From contig CALJKV010000094.1 in NCBI GenBank assembly GCA_937974245.1, positions 37,433 to 101,432 of the forward strand: a stretch of 64,000 nt of DNA, given 5' to 3'. This DNA is from an uncultured Chloroflexota bacterium. GTDB lineage: Bacteria; Chloroflexota; Anaerolineae; Aggregatilineales; Phototrophicaceae. Every line of letters begins with the position of its first letter. Positions within the stretch are counted from its first letter, which is position 1. A program made the translations under genes and the position numbers. Below are positions 25,827 to 35,235 of the stretch, one piece after another. The notes beneath the pieces were generated by a model. That model did no database searches, was not told the origin of the DNA, and saw only the letters and a list, made by a program, of their open reading frames with translations.

Positions 25827-26112
25827 GGTCTATACTCCTTCTTATCATAATAGGTGGAGTGCAGGCATCAAACACACCTGCTTATTCAAGAGCAGCTTAC
25901 GGTAGTTATTGTAACCCGCAAGTATAAGAGGCGCGTTAAACACCACATCCAAAGCGAAACCTTTAGTATCATATACCCGCTTCAGGACGAAAGGAAACCG
26001 GCATTATGTCCAGTTCGGAGTCTGGCCTTTTGACCAATAGCTGCGCGTGATACTATCAAGCCAAAGGGGTGTTACCATCACTCTTTCACACCCCTGTCGA
26101 AAGAAGCCCATC
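25827..26112. other. Intergenic region between sodA and the EamA gene
   Basis: 286 bases between two divergent genes. It holds the sodA ribosome site (AAGGAG) and a minus-strand TATACT (25921-25926) that could be a sodA -10 element, without a clear -35. I see no small ORF or repeat worth annotating. Confidence 0.5.
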
Positions 26113-27033
26113 ATGACATCTACAGAAACTAATTCGCGGCAAATACCAGTTCAAGCCTATGTCCTGCTCGCTACCGGAGTCGCCGCTGTGTCGCTTGCGG
26201 CTATTTTCATCAAGCTGGCGCAAGCACAAGGCGTACCTTCATTGTTAATTGCCGCTGGCCGTCTGGTGATCGCCTCAGTCATCCTGACACCGATCACTTT
26301 GCGGCGGCATTCGGAAGATATTCGCGGGCTAAACCGGCGCGAAATAATGCTTGCGCTGCTGGCAGGGTTATTCCTCGCGCTGCACTTCGCCGCCTGGATT
26401 CTCTCGTTTGAATACACGACAGTGCTGGTGAGTGTTGTACTGGTGACAACCAGTCCGCTGTGGATTGCGATAGCAGAAGTTACACTGCTGCGGGCGCATT
26501 TTGGGCGACTGTTAATCATTGGGCTGCTGATTGGTATGGCGGGGAGCATCATCGTCGCCATTCCCCCGGATGGAAGCCTCAACCTGGGCAACGAGCCGCT
26601 AATCGGCAGTGGTCTGGCGCTGATAGGCGGCATGACCGTCGCCGCTTATCTGCTCATCGGGCGCAGCCTGCGTGCTACGCTCCCGCTGCTGCCCTATATC
26701 TGGTTGGTGTATACCGTTGCCGCACTGATTCTGCTCAGTCTGGTGATACTGGCTGGTATCCCGCTAGGTGGATACTCAACTGAAGGGTATCTCTGGCTGC
26801 TGGCGCTGGGGCTGATTCCGCAGTTGATCGGGCACTCTTCGTTCAATTACGCCCTGCGTTATTTCAGCGCCACCTATACCAGTATCGCCATTGAACTTGA
26901 GCCGGTGCTGAGTGCCGTCATTGCCTATTTCGTCTTCAACGAAATTCCGAACGGATTACAGGTGCTGGGGAGTGTTGTAATCCTGGCAGGGGTCACAATG
27001 GCAAGCCTGGATCAAGCGCGGAGCAGCGCATAA
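26113..27033 (+). CDS. EamA/DMT-superfamily transporter
   Basis: 306 residues from ATG at 26113 (MTSTETNSRQIPVQAYVLLATG...). The frame is open to 26047, but the first 22 residues there are polar and lack a ribosome site. About ten membrane segments in two EamA halves. Family members export amino acids, nucleotides or other metabolites; the substrate cannot be told. Convergent with the tandem binding-protein gene, leaving just 6 bases. Confidence 0.85.
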   Translation: MTSTETNSRQIPVQAYVLLATGVAAVSLAAIFIKLAQAQGVPSLLIAAGRLVIASVILTPITLRRHSEDIRGLNRREIMLALLAGLFLALHFAAWILSFEYTTVLVSVVLVTTSPLWIAIAEVTLLRAHFGRLLIIGLLIGMAGSIIVAIPPDGSLNLGNEPLIGSGLALIGGMTVAAYLLIGRSLRATLPLLPYIWLVYTVAALILLSLVILAGIPLGGYSTEGYLWLLALGLIPQLIGHSSFNYALRYFSATYTSIAIELEPVLSAVIAYFVFNEIPNGLQVLGSVVILAGVTMASLDQARSSA

Positions 27034-27039
27034 GTCCCG

Positions 27040-28776
27040 CTACCCGGCCAGCACAAATCCCAGGTATTCGGATGCTCCCGGCCAGATATCAAAGGTGAAC
27101 ACATCTTCCGGCAGCATGACCGGCGCAAGCATATTCTGCCATTGACCTTCCCTGGCGAGTTCCTGAAGTGTGTATTCCACCAAAATGCGGAAGTCAATGT
27201 CATTACGCGGCACTGCTAAAGCGGCATAAGTCCGGCTGTACCAGGGATCGGCATTCCCGACCCGCGTGGTAATCCGCAGCAGGCCGGGGTTCGCCGCCAG
27301 GTGGGGAATCAGTTTGAGCGAATCTCCGAATGTCACGTCCGCGTTGTTATCAACCAGCATGTGGAAAGCGGCATCCTGCTCGCGGTTGATAGTGAAAATC
27401 CGCACCGCCGTATTCACACTGGCCGCCAGTGCATTCACCCGATCTGCCGCACCCGGTTCGCTGGCAAAAACCGCCACCCACTTTCCACGAATATCATTGA
27501 ACGTCTCGTAGTCATCATTTTCTTTGACCATCAGACGTTCACCATGCAACAGATACGGAGCGGTCAGGTCTACCTGGTCACTGAGCGACCAATCCGGCGA
27601 CACACCCACCGCAATATCGGCCTGCCCGCTGCCAACCAGTGCCACCGCGTTATCGCCCGGCACGGCCTGCACCTGGACGCCCCACTGTGCCGCCATCGCC
27701 CCCACCAGACCTCGATTGAGTGTGTCCAACCGGCGTTCACTTTCCGTCGCATCTGCCGGTAAATCAGCTAGTCCGGCAACCCGCAAAACACCCGCCTGAC
27801 GAATACGGGGGATGGCATACTGCGGCGGATACGGTATCTGAGTCGAGAACTGAGCAAGTTGCGGGGCATCATCCCCAATCCCATTCCAGGGAATAACCGC
27901 CCCCGGATAACTACCGCCCGGGAAATAGGTCTGGTAGATTTCTTTTAACTTTCCTTGTTGTTCCAGGTATTGCAGGGTTTTGTTGATGAGGTTGCGCCAG
28001 TTCACATCCTGCCGCCGTACCGCCAGAGCATACGGTTCAGCCGTCACCGGCGTCTCTAACAGGCGCACCAGTCCTGCCTCAACGGAGAGCCGCTGGAGAC
28101 GAAAACGGCTGTCCACAATCGCATCCACGTCTCCGGCCACGAGTGCCACTACCGCCCGATCAAGATTGTAATAGGTCTGCACGGTAACTGATATGCCGCT
28201 GCGACGCTGCCACTCCGCCACCACCGCCTCGCTTGAAGTACCCAGCACCACACCCACACGCCGACCAGAAAGATCAGCCAACTGTTGTGCGCCGTCATCT
28301 TGACGCACTATCATGGACTGCGCCCCGATGTAATAGGTCTGGCTGAATTCAACCAGGGTATCCAGTTCACGGCGATGCACCAATGCTGCTGCCAGAACAT
28401 CCACCTCGCCACTCTGGAGCATGTCCAATGCCGTCTGGCGAGTCACCTGTACAGGCACAAACGCCACGTCCCAGGCCTCAGCTAACGCCCGCGCCAGGTC
28501 AGCGTCGTAACCGGTCACTTCCCCACGAATATTCAATTCGCCGAATGGAGGTGCATTGTACAGCATACCTACCCGCACCTGACCGTCGCGCTGCACACGT
28601 GCCAGGGTAGATTCCGCCAGCAATGCATCGCTTACACCGTTGTCCAGGGTCGGAATCGGTGTCGGCGGTACCAGGGTCGGGACGACATCGGCCTGCTGCG
28701 CCAGTCCTGCCCCAGAAACCAATACGCCCAGACTAAGTGTGAGCGCCGTCAGTCCAGTTAGAATCCGTTGTCTCAT
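27040..28776 (-). CDS. Exported protein with two tandem type-3 solute-binding domains
   Basis: 578 residues. Signal peptide ending near AGLAQQ, a short Pro/Thr spacer, then two SBP_bac_3 domains: about 60-290 (VRVGMLYNAPPFGE...GYDADLARALAEAWD..DVLAAAL..VGVVLGTSSE) and about 325-575 (LRVAGLADLP...GVSPDWSLSDQVDLTAPYLL). The first looks fully conserved for amino-acid-like ligands; the second is more diverged. No ABC permease or ATPase is nearby, so a sensory or uncoupled role is possible. Its start lies 44 bases inside the nadD gene, implying translational coupling. Confidence 0.82.
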   Translation of the reverse strand: MRQRILTGLTALTLSLGVLVSGAGLAQQADVVPTLVPPTPIPTLDNGVSDALLAESTLARVQRDGQVRVGMLYNAPPFGELNIRGEVTGYDADLARALAEAWDVAFVPVQVTRQTALDMLQSGEVDVLAAALVHRRELDTLVEFSQTYYIGAQSMIVRQDDGAQQLADLSGRRVGVVLGTSSEAVVAEWQRRSGISVTVQTYYNLDRAVVALVAGDVDAIVDSRFRLQRLSVEAGLVRLLETPVTAEPYALAVRRQDVNWRNLINKTLQYLEQQGKLKEIYQTYFPGGSYPGAVIPWNGIGDDAPQLAQFSTQIPYPPQYAIPRIRQAGVLRVAGLADLPADATESERRLDTLNRGLVGAMAAQWGVQVQAVPGDNAVALVGSGQADIAVGVSPDWSLSDQVDLTAPYLLHGERLMVKENDDYETFNDIRGKWVAVFASEPGAADRVNALAASVNTAVRIFTINREQDAAFHMLVDNNADVTFGDSLKLIPHLAANPGLLRITTRVGNADPWYSRTYAALAVPRNDIDFRILVEYTLQELAREGQWQNMLAPVMLPEDVFTFDIWPGASEYLGFVLAG

Positions 28777-29386
28777 GAGCTATGGCTTGATTCTGATATA
28801 ATCGATTGGATTTGATGTAGTCTAAGACGCTGTCCGGCACCAGATAGCGCACACTGCGCCCGGCCCGAATGCGTTCCACAATGTCGCTGGATGAAATTTG
28901 CAGGATCGGGGCGTCAATCATCACCGTGCGAGCAGCCAACCCCGGTAGAATTGCCTCATGCATATTGGCTTCAATACCATCCAGGGGGCGGCGCATCACA
29001 GCGAGCTGGCAAAGCCGGATCATCTCCTCCGGTTGATACCATGCCGGTAAATCATGAAAAGAATCCCCGCCCATCACGAAGAACAAGTCTGCGTCCGGGT
29101 ATAACTTCTGGATAATCCGCACCATTTCGAGCGAGTAGTGTGGCCCGGCACGGTCTATATCTACGCGTGAAATACGGAAGCTGGTGTTATCCTCTGTTGC
29201 CAATCTCAGCATCGCCAGGCGGTGTTGGATCGGTGTTTTCATCTCATGCTGCTTATGCGGCGGGTCACCTGCCGGGACAAATAACAGATCCGTCAGGCCC
29301 AACGCATCAGCGGCATATTCGGCCAGAATCAGATGTCCCAGGTGTGGTGGGTCAAAGGTGCCGCCGAGAATCCCTATCCGCTGCAT
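28733..29386 (-). CDS. nadD: Nicotinate-nucleotide adenylyltransferase
   Basis: 217 residues. Makes deamido-NAD from nicotinate mononucleotide and ATP. GGTFDPPHLGH is the nucleotidyltransferase T/HxGH motif, and ISSSDIVERIRAGRSVRYLVPDSV is the typical C-terminal ISSTxIR element. Starts 6 bases behind obgE; obgE-nadD adjacency is common in bacteria. The rsfS and proBA genes often seen with it are not here. Its 3' end overlaps the next gene by 44 bases. Confidence 0.95.
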   Translation of the reverse strand: MQRIGILGGTFDPPHLGHLILAEYAADALGLTDLLFVPAGDPPHKQHEMKTPIQHRLAMLRLATEDNTSFRISRVDIDRAGPHYSLEMVRIIQKLYPDADLFFVMGGDSFHDLPAWYQPEEMIRLCQLAVMRRPLDGIEANMHEAILPGLAARTVMIDAPILQISSSDIVERIRAGRSVRYLVPDSVLDYIKSNRLYQNQAIAHETTDSNWTDGAHT

Positions 29387-29392
29387 AACCGT

Positions 29393-30655
29393 CTATTCCG
29401 ACCATTCGAGTTCAAAATCGCCAATAAAAACAGTATCACCCACTTTAACTCCCGCTTTTTCCAGCGCCTTAGAAACCCCCAGGGTTTCCAGAATCCGCTG
29501 GAAACGCAGGACAGCATCCTCATAATCCCAATACGTCATCATAGCCGCCCGTTCAATGCGCTTGCCGGATACCCGGAACACACCATCACCTTCTTTTTCG
29601 ATGGTAAAGGCAAATTCATCCTCAGGAATCTCGTAGAGCGGCACATCGGGGACAACAACAGGAATCTCAGCAGGTAGCGAGTCCATGAGCGCGAAGATGC
29701 GTTGAATCAGTGGGCGAACATTTTCTCGCGTTAGGGCGGAAATCGCCATCGGCTCAACCCCGCGCTGTTTGAGCGCCGCTTCAATATCCGGCCATTTCGA
29801 CTGGGCTTGCGGCAAATCCATCTTGTTAAACACCACGATTTGCGGTTTTTCACCCAACTGCTCATCATACAGTGCCAGTTCACTATTGATCTGGCTATAG
29901 TCGGCCAGCGGGCTTTCGCTGTCACCATTAATGAGATGTACCAGGACTTTGGTGCGCTGCACATGGCGCAAAAAGGCATGGCCCAACCCAACCCCCATGT
30001 GTGCCCCTTCAATTAAACCGGGAATATCGGCGGCGACCAAATCACGATCATCATACAGCACTACACCTAGATTCGGCTCCAGGGTCGTGAAGGGGTAATC
30101 CGCGATTTTCGGACGGGCATTGCTGATGACCGAGAGCAAAGTAGATTTCCCCGCGTTAGGCACACCTACAAGCCCTACATCTGCGATCAATTTGAGTTCC
30201 AGCAGCAGCCAGCGCTCTACCCCAGGTTCCCCCTTCTCGGCCACACGCGGTGCTTGATTAGCAGCATTGGCAAAACGCGCATTTCCACGCCCACCGCGCC
30301 CGCCATGCACAACAGTCACATGATCATCGGGGTGAACCAGGTCGGCCAATAGTACACCGGTCTCCGCATCGCGTACCACTGTTCCTGGCGGCACCTCAAC
30401 CTCCAGTGACTTCGCACTAGCACCAGTCTGGTTTTTAGGCCCACCGCGTGCGCCGGAATCAGCCTTAAAATGGACACGGCGCTGGAAACTGGATAAGGTA
30501 TTAATCTTAGGATTCACCTTAAAGGTAACATCACCGCCGTCGCCGCCATCACCACCGGATGGCCCGCCGCGTGGCACATATTTCTCGCGGTGGAAGGCAA
30601 TCAGGCCATCACCACCGTCGCCGCTGCGAACATAGATTTTGACTTCATCTAACAT
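29393..30655 (-). CDS. obgE: Obg-family GTPase
   Basis: 420 residues. Glycine-rich Obg fold (1-158, SGDGGDGLIAFHREKYVPRGGPSGG), G domain with G1 GVPNAGKS (164-171), switch and G3 DIPGLIEGAHMGVGLGHAFLRH, G4 NKMD, G5 SALT, and a C-terminal OCT domain (about 345-420). Role: ribosome assembly and stress-linked growth control. Preceded by the epimerase gene with 8 bases between. Confidence 0.96.
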   Translation of the reverse strand: MLDEVKIYVRSGDGGDGLIAFHREKYVPRGGPSGGDGGDGGDVTFKVNPKINTLSSFQRRVHFKADSGARGGPKNQTGASAKSLEVEVPPGTVVRDAETGVLLADLVHPDDHVTVVHGGRGGRGNARFANAANQAPRVAEKGEPGVERWLLLELKLIADVGLVGVPNAGKSTLLSVISNARPKIADYPFTTLEPNLGVVLYDDRDLVAADIPGLIEGAHMGVGLGHAFLRHVQRTKVLVHLINGDSESPLADYSQINSELALYDEQLGEKPQIVVFNKMDLPQAQSKWPDIEAALKQRGVEPMAISALTRENVRPLIQRIFALMDSLPAEIPVVVPDVPLYEIPEDEFAFTIEKEGDGVFRVSGKRIERAAMMTYWDYEDAVLRFQRILETLGVSKALEKAGVKVGDTVFIGDFELEWSE

Positions 30656-30663
30656 ATTCTTCT

Positions 30664-31698
30664 CTAATTCACCTGTTGGTCAGACAGATGAGAACCTTTC
30701 AAACACTCCAATGCCGGCATATGATCGGGTTGCCCGGCACGATACCAGGCAATGGTTTGCTTAGCGCCTTCGCGAAAAGCCGTTGGCGCAAAACCCAGTT
30801 CGCGCCGTGCTTTATCGCTGGAAATCCGCCAGTTATTATACACATACGAGCGTAAGTTTAGCGGCCAGAACGGTTCACTGTGCGTAATCACCGAAAGCGC
30901 TTCCAACATCCGAGCGGTCTGGATACCTAACCAACCAGGGATGGGCAGGCGCGGCCAGCGTATATTGGCTTCCTCGCACACAATGTCAAATGCTTCTTTG
31001 TGTGAAATCCAATCGCCGCAAATATGGTATATCTCGCCCAGGCGTGCTGTATCCAACGCGGTTAAGATGGATCGAGCCACATCGGAGATGTACGCCGGGA
31101 AGATAATATAGCTTCCCCCATTGATCTGCATGATGATACCGCGCATGGGGTCTTTAAAAAACAATCGGTTAAAAGCATATGTCCCCAGAGGGCCGTAATA
31201 CGCACCAGGGCGCAGAATCACCACCGGTAGTTGGTGGTCTTCATAATAGCGGATGGCAGACTGTTCCGCCTGTAACTTGCTGCGCTGGTAGGGATCAGCC
31301 GGATTCGGCGGGTAGCTTTCGTCAATAATCAGGTTGGGGTCAGGCTGACCGATAACCGCCGCCGTCGAGATATGAACCAGCCGTTCAACACCTGCCGCAT
31401 GGGCGGCTGCCATGACATGTTCACTGCCATACGCGTTCGTTTCCAGGAAGGCTTGTTCATCCCCCCAAAAACGAAACATGCCGCCCGCATGAACGACATA
31501 ACGACAGCCCGCGATTCCTCGCTTGATCGCGTCTTTGTCGAGTAAATCTCCGGTAATAATTTGTACACTGGGATAGCGCTGTAACCAGGAATTAGCGGAT
31601 ATATCCCGCGTCAGTACCCGCACAGAATAACCAGCCCCACATAACGCCGGGACAAGATGCCGTCCAAGAAAACCTGTCCCCCCGGTCACAAAAATCAT
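30664..31698 (-). CDS. NAD(P)-dependent epimerase/dehydratase (extended SDR)
   Basis: 344 residues from ATG at 31698, where MIFVTGGTGFLGRHL opens the Rossmann fold and AGGTGG lies 7 bases upstream; the ORF can be extended to 31770 but overlaps the previous gene. TGGTGFLG cofactor motif; active-site Ser in VHISTAAVIG; the usual YxxxK is YQRSK. The C-terminal half (EAFDIVCEEANIRWPRLPIPGWLG...) resembles 3-beta-HSD/sugar epimerase-like members. Substrate unknown. In an operon with obgE and nadD. Confidence 0.85.
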   Translation of the reverse strand: MIFVTGGTGFLGRHLVPALCGAGYSVRVLTRDISANSWLQRYPSVQIITGDLLDKDAIKRGIAGCRYVVHAGGMFRFWGDEQAFLETNAYGSEHVMAAAHAAGVERLVHISTAAVIGQPDPNLIIDESYPPNPADPYQRSKLQAEQSAIRYYEDHQLPVVILRPGAYYGPLGTYAFNRLFFKDPMRGIIMQINGGSYIIFPAYISDVARSILTALDTARLGEIYHICGDWISHKEAFDIVCEEANIRWPRLPIPGWLGIQTARMLEALSVITHSEPFWPLNLRSYVYNNWRISSDKARRELGFAPTAFREGAKQTIAWYRAGQPDHMPALECLKGSHLSDQQVN

Positions 31699-31753
31699 GA
31701 ATGAACCACCTATATGTGTGCAAGCGCGGCGAGGTTCTGACGACAAACAAAAC

Positions 31754-32254
31754 TCAATTGTCACGCCCAATCGTCGTTGGGAAATCGGGGATTACGGACA
31801 TTTCCTGGAGGACGCTCTTGTTCTCCCACCCAAGCGGGAGCTCCTGGATCAAGGCAGCAATCTTCCAACGCGCACCTCGATCATCGTATACCATCTGGTA
31901 AACCGTTACCCCATCCGGGAGATACTGCGTGTGTAACCGCTCACGTGTCTGATAATCATAAGTTGCCATGCGACGCTGTGTCTGAAAGTCAATCACCACA
32001 CAACTACGCCTATTATCCGAAAAGGCTTTGACCTGCACTTGATGATCGCAGCGCAGCACCCCAACAAAGCAATAAGAGCGCCGCCCCTGGTACTGTGTGA
32101 TAATGTGCTGATAATGTCGCAAATACTGACCTGCAAGATGAATGGGCGCGCTGGCAAGCGGACGAGGCCAGGCTTGCAGCAGACTGTCCTGCAGCCACTC
32201 CATCGCCGCTAAGTAATCTATTCGTACCTGTTCTACTGTCGAATCAGGTGCCAT
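31754..32254 (-). CDS. Small protein of unknown function, possibly NTF2/IMS-like
   Basis: 166 residues, no signal peptide or membrane segment. Short N-terminal helical part (ATVEQVRIDYLAAMEWLQ-like), then strands with VQVKAFSDNRRSCVVIDFQTQR...VYQMVYDDRGARWKIAALI, which resembles the curved sheet of NTF2-like/IMS domains, but I cannot name the family. GAGGCAGGATAG precedes the ATG. First gene of the operon leading to obgE-nadD, with a 55-base gap to the epimerase. Confidence 0.65.
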   Translation of the reverse strand: MAPDSTVEQVRIDYLAAMEWLQDSLLQAWPRPLASAPIHLAGQYLRHYQHIITQYQGRRSYCFVGVLRCDHQVQVKAFSDNRRSCVVIDFQTQRRMATYDYQTRERLHTQYLPDGVTVYQMVYDDRGARWKIAALIQELPLGWENKSVLQEMSVIPDFPTTIGRDN

Positions 32255-32491
32255 CTATCCTGCCTCAAAAACTGCTTCGGCTCAAACCAGGACACATTGG
32301 ACACACTCACTAACAGCAGTGAATCTAGAGTATGTCTTTAGCTCTGGTTTATCTGACTTTACTCTGGCAAGCAGCAAAATACAATAGGAAAAACGGGCAG
32401 TGAGAGAAGCATCTATATGGCATTGAACGAGACTTTCAGCCTGACGGGATCCACCTGTCCAGACACGCAAGCCGCTCTGGAAAAGGCAATC

Positions 32492-33502
32492 TTAACTGGC
32501 CGTTTGATTTTTTAGAGACATCCAGATATTCTGACGCAACCGTGCCAGACTGACCGGCTTGACCAGATAAACATCTACTTTCGCCACCCCCAAAGCCAAT
32601 GTTTGCTCATTCTGGGCAGCGGACGTCGGGGCGATTACGATAACCCGGAATTGATGAAAATCAACGATCTCGCGCAGCTTTGCCAGCAATTCCCACCCGT
32701 GCATGTCAGGAAGCTGCATATCCATCACCAGCAAATCCGGTAAGTTATCTTCCAACAGGCGCAGCGCATCCCCGCCGGAATCAGCCTGTTGAACCTCCAT
32801 CTCCAAATCCCGGCACAAAGATATAATCGCCTCGTGATCTGCCGGTTCACCACCAACCACCACCACCCGCCGCCCGCGTGTTACGCCAGTATCGGTCTGG
32901 CTGGCGATAATTGTCGCCAGGTTATCTTCGGATTCAATCTCGTATTCCAGGGATTCCGCCCGCTGTTTTGCTTCAACAAAGGCAACAACCAGGTCGCCCA
33001 GAACAGATGACAAAGCAGCGTATAGTTGTCTTTGGGCGTTCTCCGCCGCTTCCAGTGTGTGGAATAACATGCCCTCCTTTGGCCCAATAGCGATATGACT
33101 GTCCCGAGCATAGGGCACATATTTTTCGACCAGATCAGCGCCTTCCAGTACTTTTTGCGCACGTGGCAGATCCGTAGAAAGCAGCATCGTATTCAAATAA
33201 TACATGCGGACCCGGCCACGTCCTCTCTCCAGAATCTTGAGATGCCCAAAACGCCCTGTCTCTGGAAGCGCATATAACCATACATAGGTGCGGTTATAAT
33301 GTTCAACTCGTCCTGCCGATTTGAGTTGGCCCAATTCGTAGTCAGTGATAGGATGCCCCATATCCTCATAGCGATACGCCAGATAATTCCCGGTTAGCAG
33401 ATCTTGTACGCTTGACTCATCCCATTGAACTACAAAAGAGCCGTTTGCGAGTGTAAACAGGGAATGACGAGGAACAGCAACACCACTCAGGACTTTTTTC
33501 AT
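32492..33502 (-). CDS. Response-regulator-like protein with C-terminal receiver domain and degenerate acidic pocket
   Basis: 336 residues. Residues 1-155 are an uncharacterised region (IDEL-type KSAGRVEHYNRTYVWLYALPE.. and RVRMYYLNTMLL), 156-200 a helical, probably coiled-coil linker, and 211-330 a receiver domain. Asp261 (LLVMDMQLPDMHGWEL) is the phosphoacceptor position and Lys315 (YLVKPVS) is kept, but the two Mg-binding acids normally seen as DD are GG at 217-218 (VVVVGGEP). No DNA-binding output domain. Phosphorylation may therefore be absent or unusual. No histidine kinase nearby. ATG at 33502. Confidence 0.75.
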   Translation of the reverse strand: MKKVLSGVAVPRHSLFTLANGSFVVQWDESSVQDLLTGNYLAYRYEDMGHPITDYELGQLKSAGRVEHYNRTYVWLYALPETGRFGHLKILERGRGRVRMYYLNTMLLSTDLPRAQKVLEGADLVEKYVPYARDSHIAIGPKEGMLFHTLEAAENAQRQLYAALSSVLGDLVVAFVEAKQRAESLEYEIESEDNLATIIASQTDTGVTRGRRVVVVGGEPADHEAIISLCRDLEMEVQQADSGGDALRLLEDNLPDLLVMDMQLPDMHGWELLAKLREIVDFHQFRVIVIAPTSAAQNEQTLALGVAKVDVYLVKPVSLARLRQNIWMSLKNQTAS

Positions 33503-33674
33503 TTGAACCCAACATCATTAACCTCTATACTGCGGGAATACCCGTATAGAGCGCAACCATTTAGTACTATCAATCAGTAGTTTTATGGAAAACCTGAAAA
33601 GAAGATGCGTATTCACTACCGAACAAGGCCCCAAGCGCGTAGTCGGGGGCGACACATTCTTTTTGGTTTACCCA

Positions 33675-35036
33675 TTAGAGTTTGACAAAGTAAGCCGCAG
33701 CCGCACGATCTATCAGTTCTTTGGTGAGTGCCGGTTTTTCATCCGTATACGATGCAATGTCAATAAGCTGCATGACTAAATCGCGAGGATGAACAGACCG
33801 CAGCGGGCGATCATGGTTGATATACCACTCCTTCAGAAGATACGCCAGCACTTTGTCATCATACGGAATCCGCTTGGCGTCACACACACGCTTAAAAATC
33901 TCGCGGAATTGATCGTAGGTAGGATCGGTAATTTCAATTTTGTGGCGGATACGGCGCAGGAAAGCCTCGTCAACTAGGTCACGCGGATCGAGATTGGTCG
34001 AGAAAACAATTAACACATAGAAGGGAATCTCAATCTTGCGCCCGGTGTGCAGTGTCAGAAAGTCAACGCCTTTTTCCAGCGGCACAATCCAGCGATTCAG
34101 TAAGTCACGGGGGCGTACCTGCTGGCGGCCAAAGTCATCAATCAGGAACATGCCACCATTTGCCTTCACCTGGAAGGGCGCTTCGTAATATTTATTGGTG
34201 TCATCATAAACCAGGTCAAGACCAGCCAGAGTTAATTCACCCCCCACCATAATCATCGGACGGCGGATGCGAATCCAGCGTGGGTCAGCGATAACGCCCG
34301 TACCGTGTCTGACGCGACTGTCTTTCTCGGAAACTTCGTGGTTCACGCTATCGAATACACGCACAACCTGCCCGTCCACGTCTATCGCATAGGGAATCCA
34401 CATATCGTCACCCAGGATCATCCGACCAACGGTCTCCGCGACAGTTGTCTTGCCGTTCCCGGGCGGGCCATACAGGAAAATCGAGCGCCCGGAATTCACC
34501 GCCGGGCCAATACGATCCAGCATCTCATCACTGATAACCAGATGCTGCATCACCATACGCAGGTCTTCTTTATGCGTGACTAACCGTTCCCGGTTTTGCA
34601 ACCGCATAGCTTTCACGTACTCTGGCAGCGGCACCGGCGCAGGCCCGGCATACTGGGACCGGTCCATCGCTTCATGTGCTTTTTCAGACCCTTTGGCAGA
34701 AATCACATACTGGTAAGAGGACTCGCCAAAACCGCCTGAGCCGCGTACCTCAACATACTTTTCCCGCTTCAGGAAATCCATAATGGAATCGACCACGCCC
34801 ACATAAGGTAGCTTGACGACTTCACTAATATCGTGCCCCGCCATCACACCACCCAGATACAGGACTTTAATCACCAGGTCAGCCACATTCAACATATTCA
34901 ACCCGGTACCTTCCAGGCTGCTAATCGGCGGCGGTGACCAAACGACACCCCCGCCCGGCATATCTGGCATTGGCGCGGGCTGGCCCGCTAACTTCTTGAT
35001 CTGGGGACGCGGAACGTTATGAGATTGATCGGACAT
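33675..35036 (-). CDS. AAA-family ATPase with N-terminal winged-helix-like region
   Basis: 453 residues from ATG at 35036 (AAGGA 9 bases upstream; the ATG at 35045 has no spacing). Residues 40-125 look like a winged helix (VADLVIKVLYLGGVMAGHDISEVVKLP...YQYVISAKGSEKAHEAM). The ATPase has Walker A GPPGNGKT (190-197), Walker B FLIDDFGRQ, sensor 1 FSTN, and an arginine-finger-like RRIRHKIEI. MoxR/MCM-related family of unknown task. It is followed by the receiver-domain protein 172 bases downstream. Confidence 0.8.
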   Translation of the reverse strand: MSDQSHNVPRPQIKKLAGQPAPMPDMPGGGVVWSPPPISSLEGTGLNMLNVADLVIKVLYLGGVMAGHDISEVVKLPYVGVVDSIMDFLKREKYVEVRGSGGFGESSYQYVISAKGSEKAHEAMDRSQYAGPAPVPLPEYVKAMRLQNRERLVTHKEDLRMVMQHLVISDEMLDRIGPAVNSGRSIFLYGPPGNGKTTVAETVGRMILGDDMWIPYAIDVDGQVVRVFDSVNHEVSEKDSRVRHGTGVIADPRWIRIRRPMIMVGGELTLAGLDLVYDDTNKYYEAPFQVKANGGMFLIDDFGRQQVRPRDLLNRWIVPLEKGVDFLTLHTGRKIEIPFYVLIVFSTNLDPRDLVDEAFLRRIRHKIEITDPTYDQFREIFKRVCDAKRIPYDDKVLAYLLKEWYINHDRPLRSVHPRDLVMQLIDIASYTDEKPALTKELIDRAAAAYFVKL

Positions 35037-35128
35037 ACAATTCATTCCTTACCTACTGGCGAGAATCTGTCAGTATAATGGCAAATCATGGTTGAGGGCA
35101 TGAACACGGCACTGCAGACCTTCCCTCT

Positions 35129-35156
35129 TTAACAATTATCTGATGCAGTGTAAAGT
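35129..35156 (+). promoter_or_regulatory. Possible promoter of the metallo-hydrolase gene
   Basis: TTAACA (35129-35134) and TAAAGT (35151-35156) with a 16-base spacer, about 80 bases before the ATG at 35236. Moderate match only. Confidence 0.35.
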
Positions 35157-35235
35157 AGATTATATAGTAGAGTTCGATCTGCACACAAGTTAGCTCGCCT
35201 TGAAGCTCGCGGGCAGGAAGCATACCCGGATTATC

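Noticed and set aside
32282..32470. 62-residue minus-strand ORF between two genes
   Set aside because: No ribosome site, Cys-rich random composition and no resemblance to a known family.
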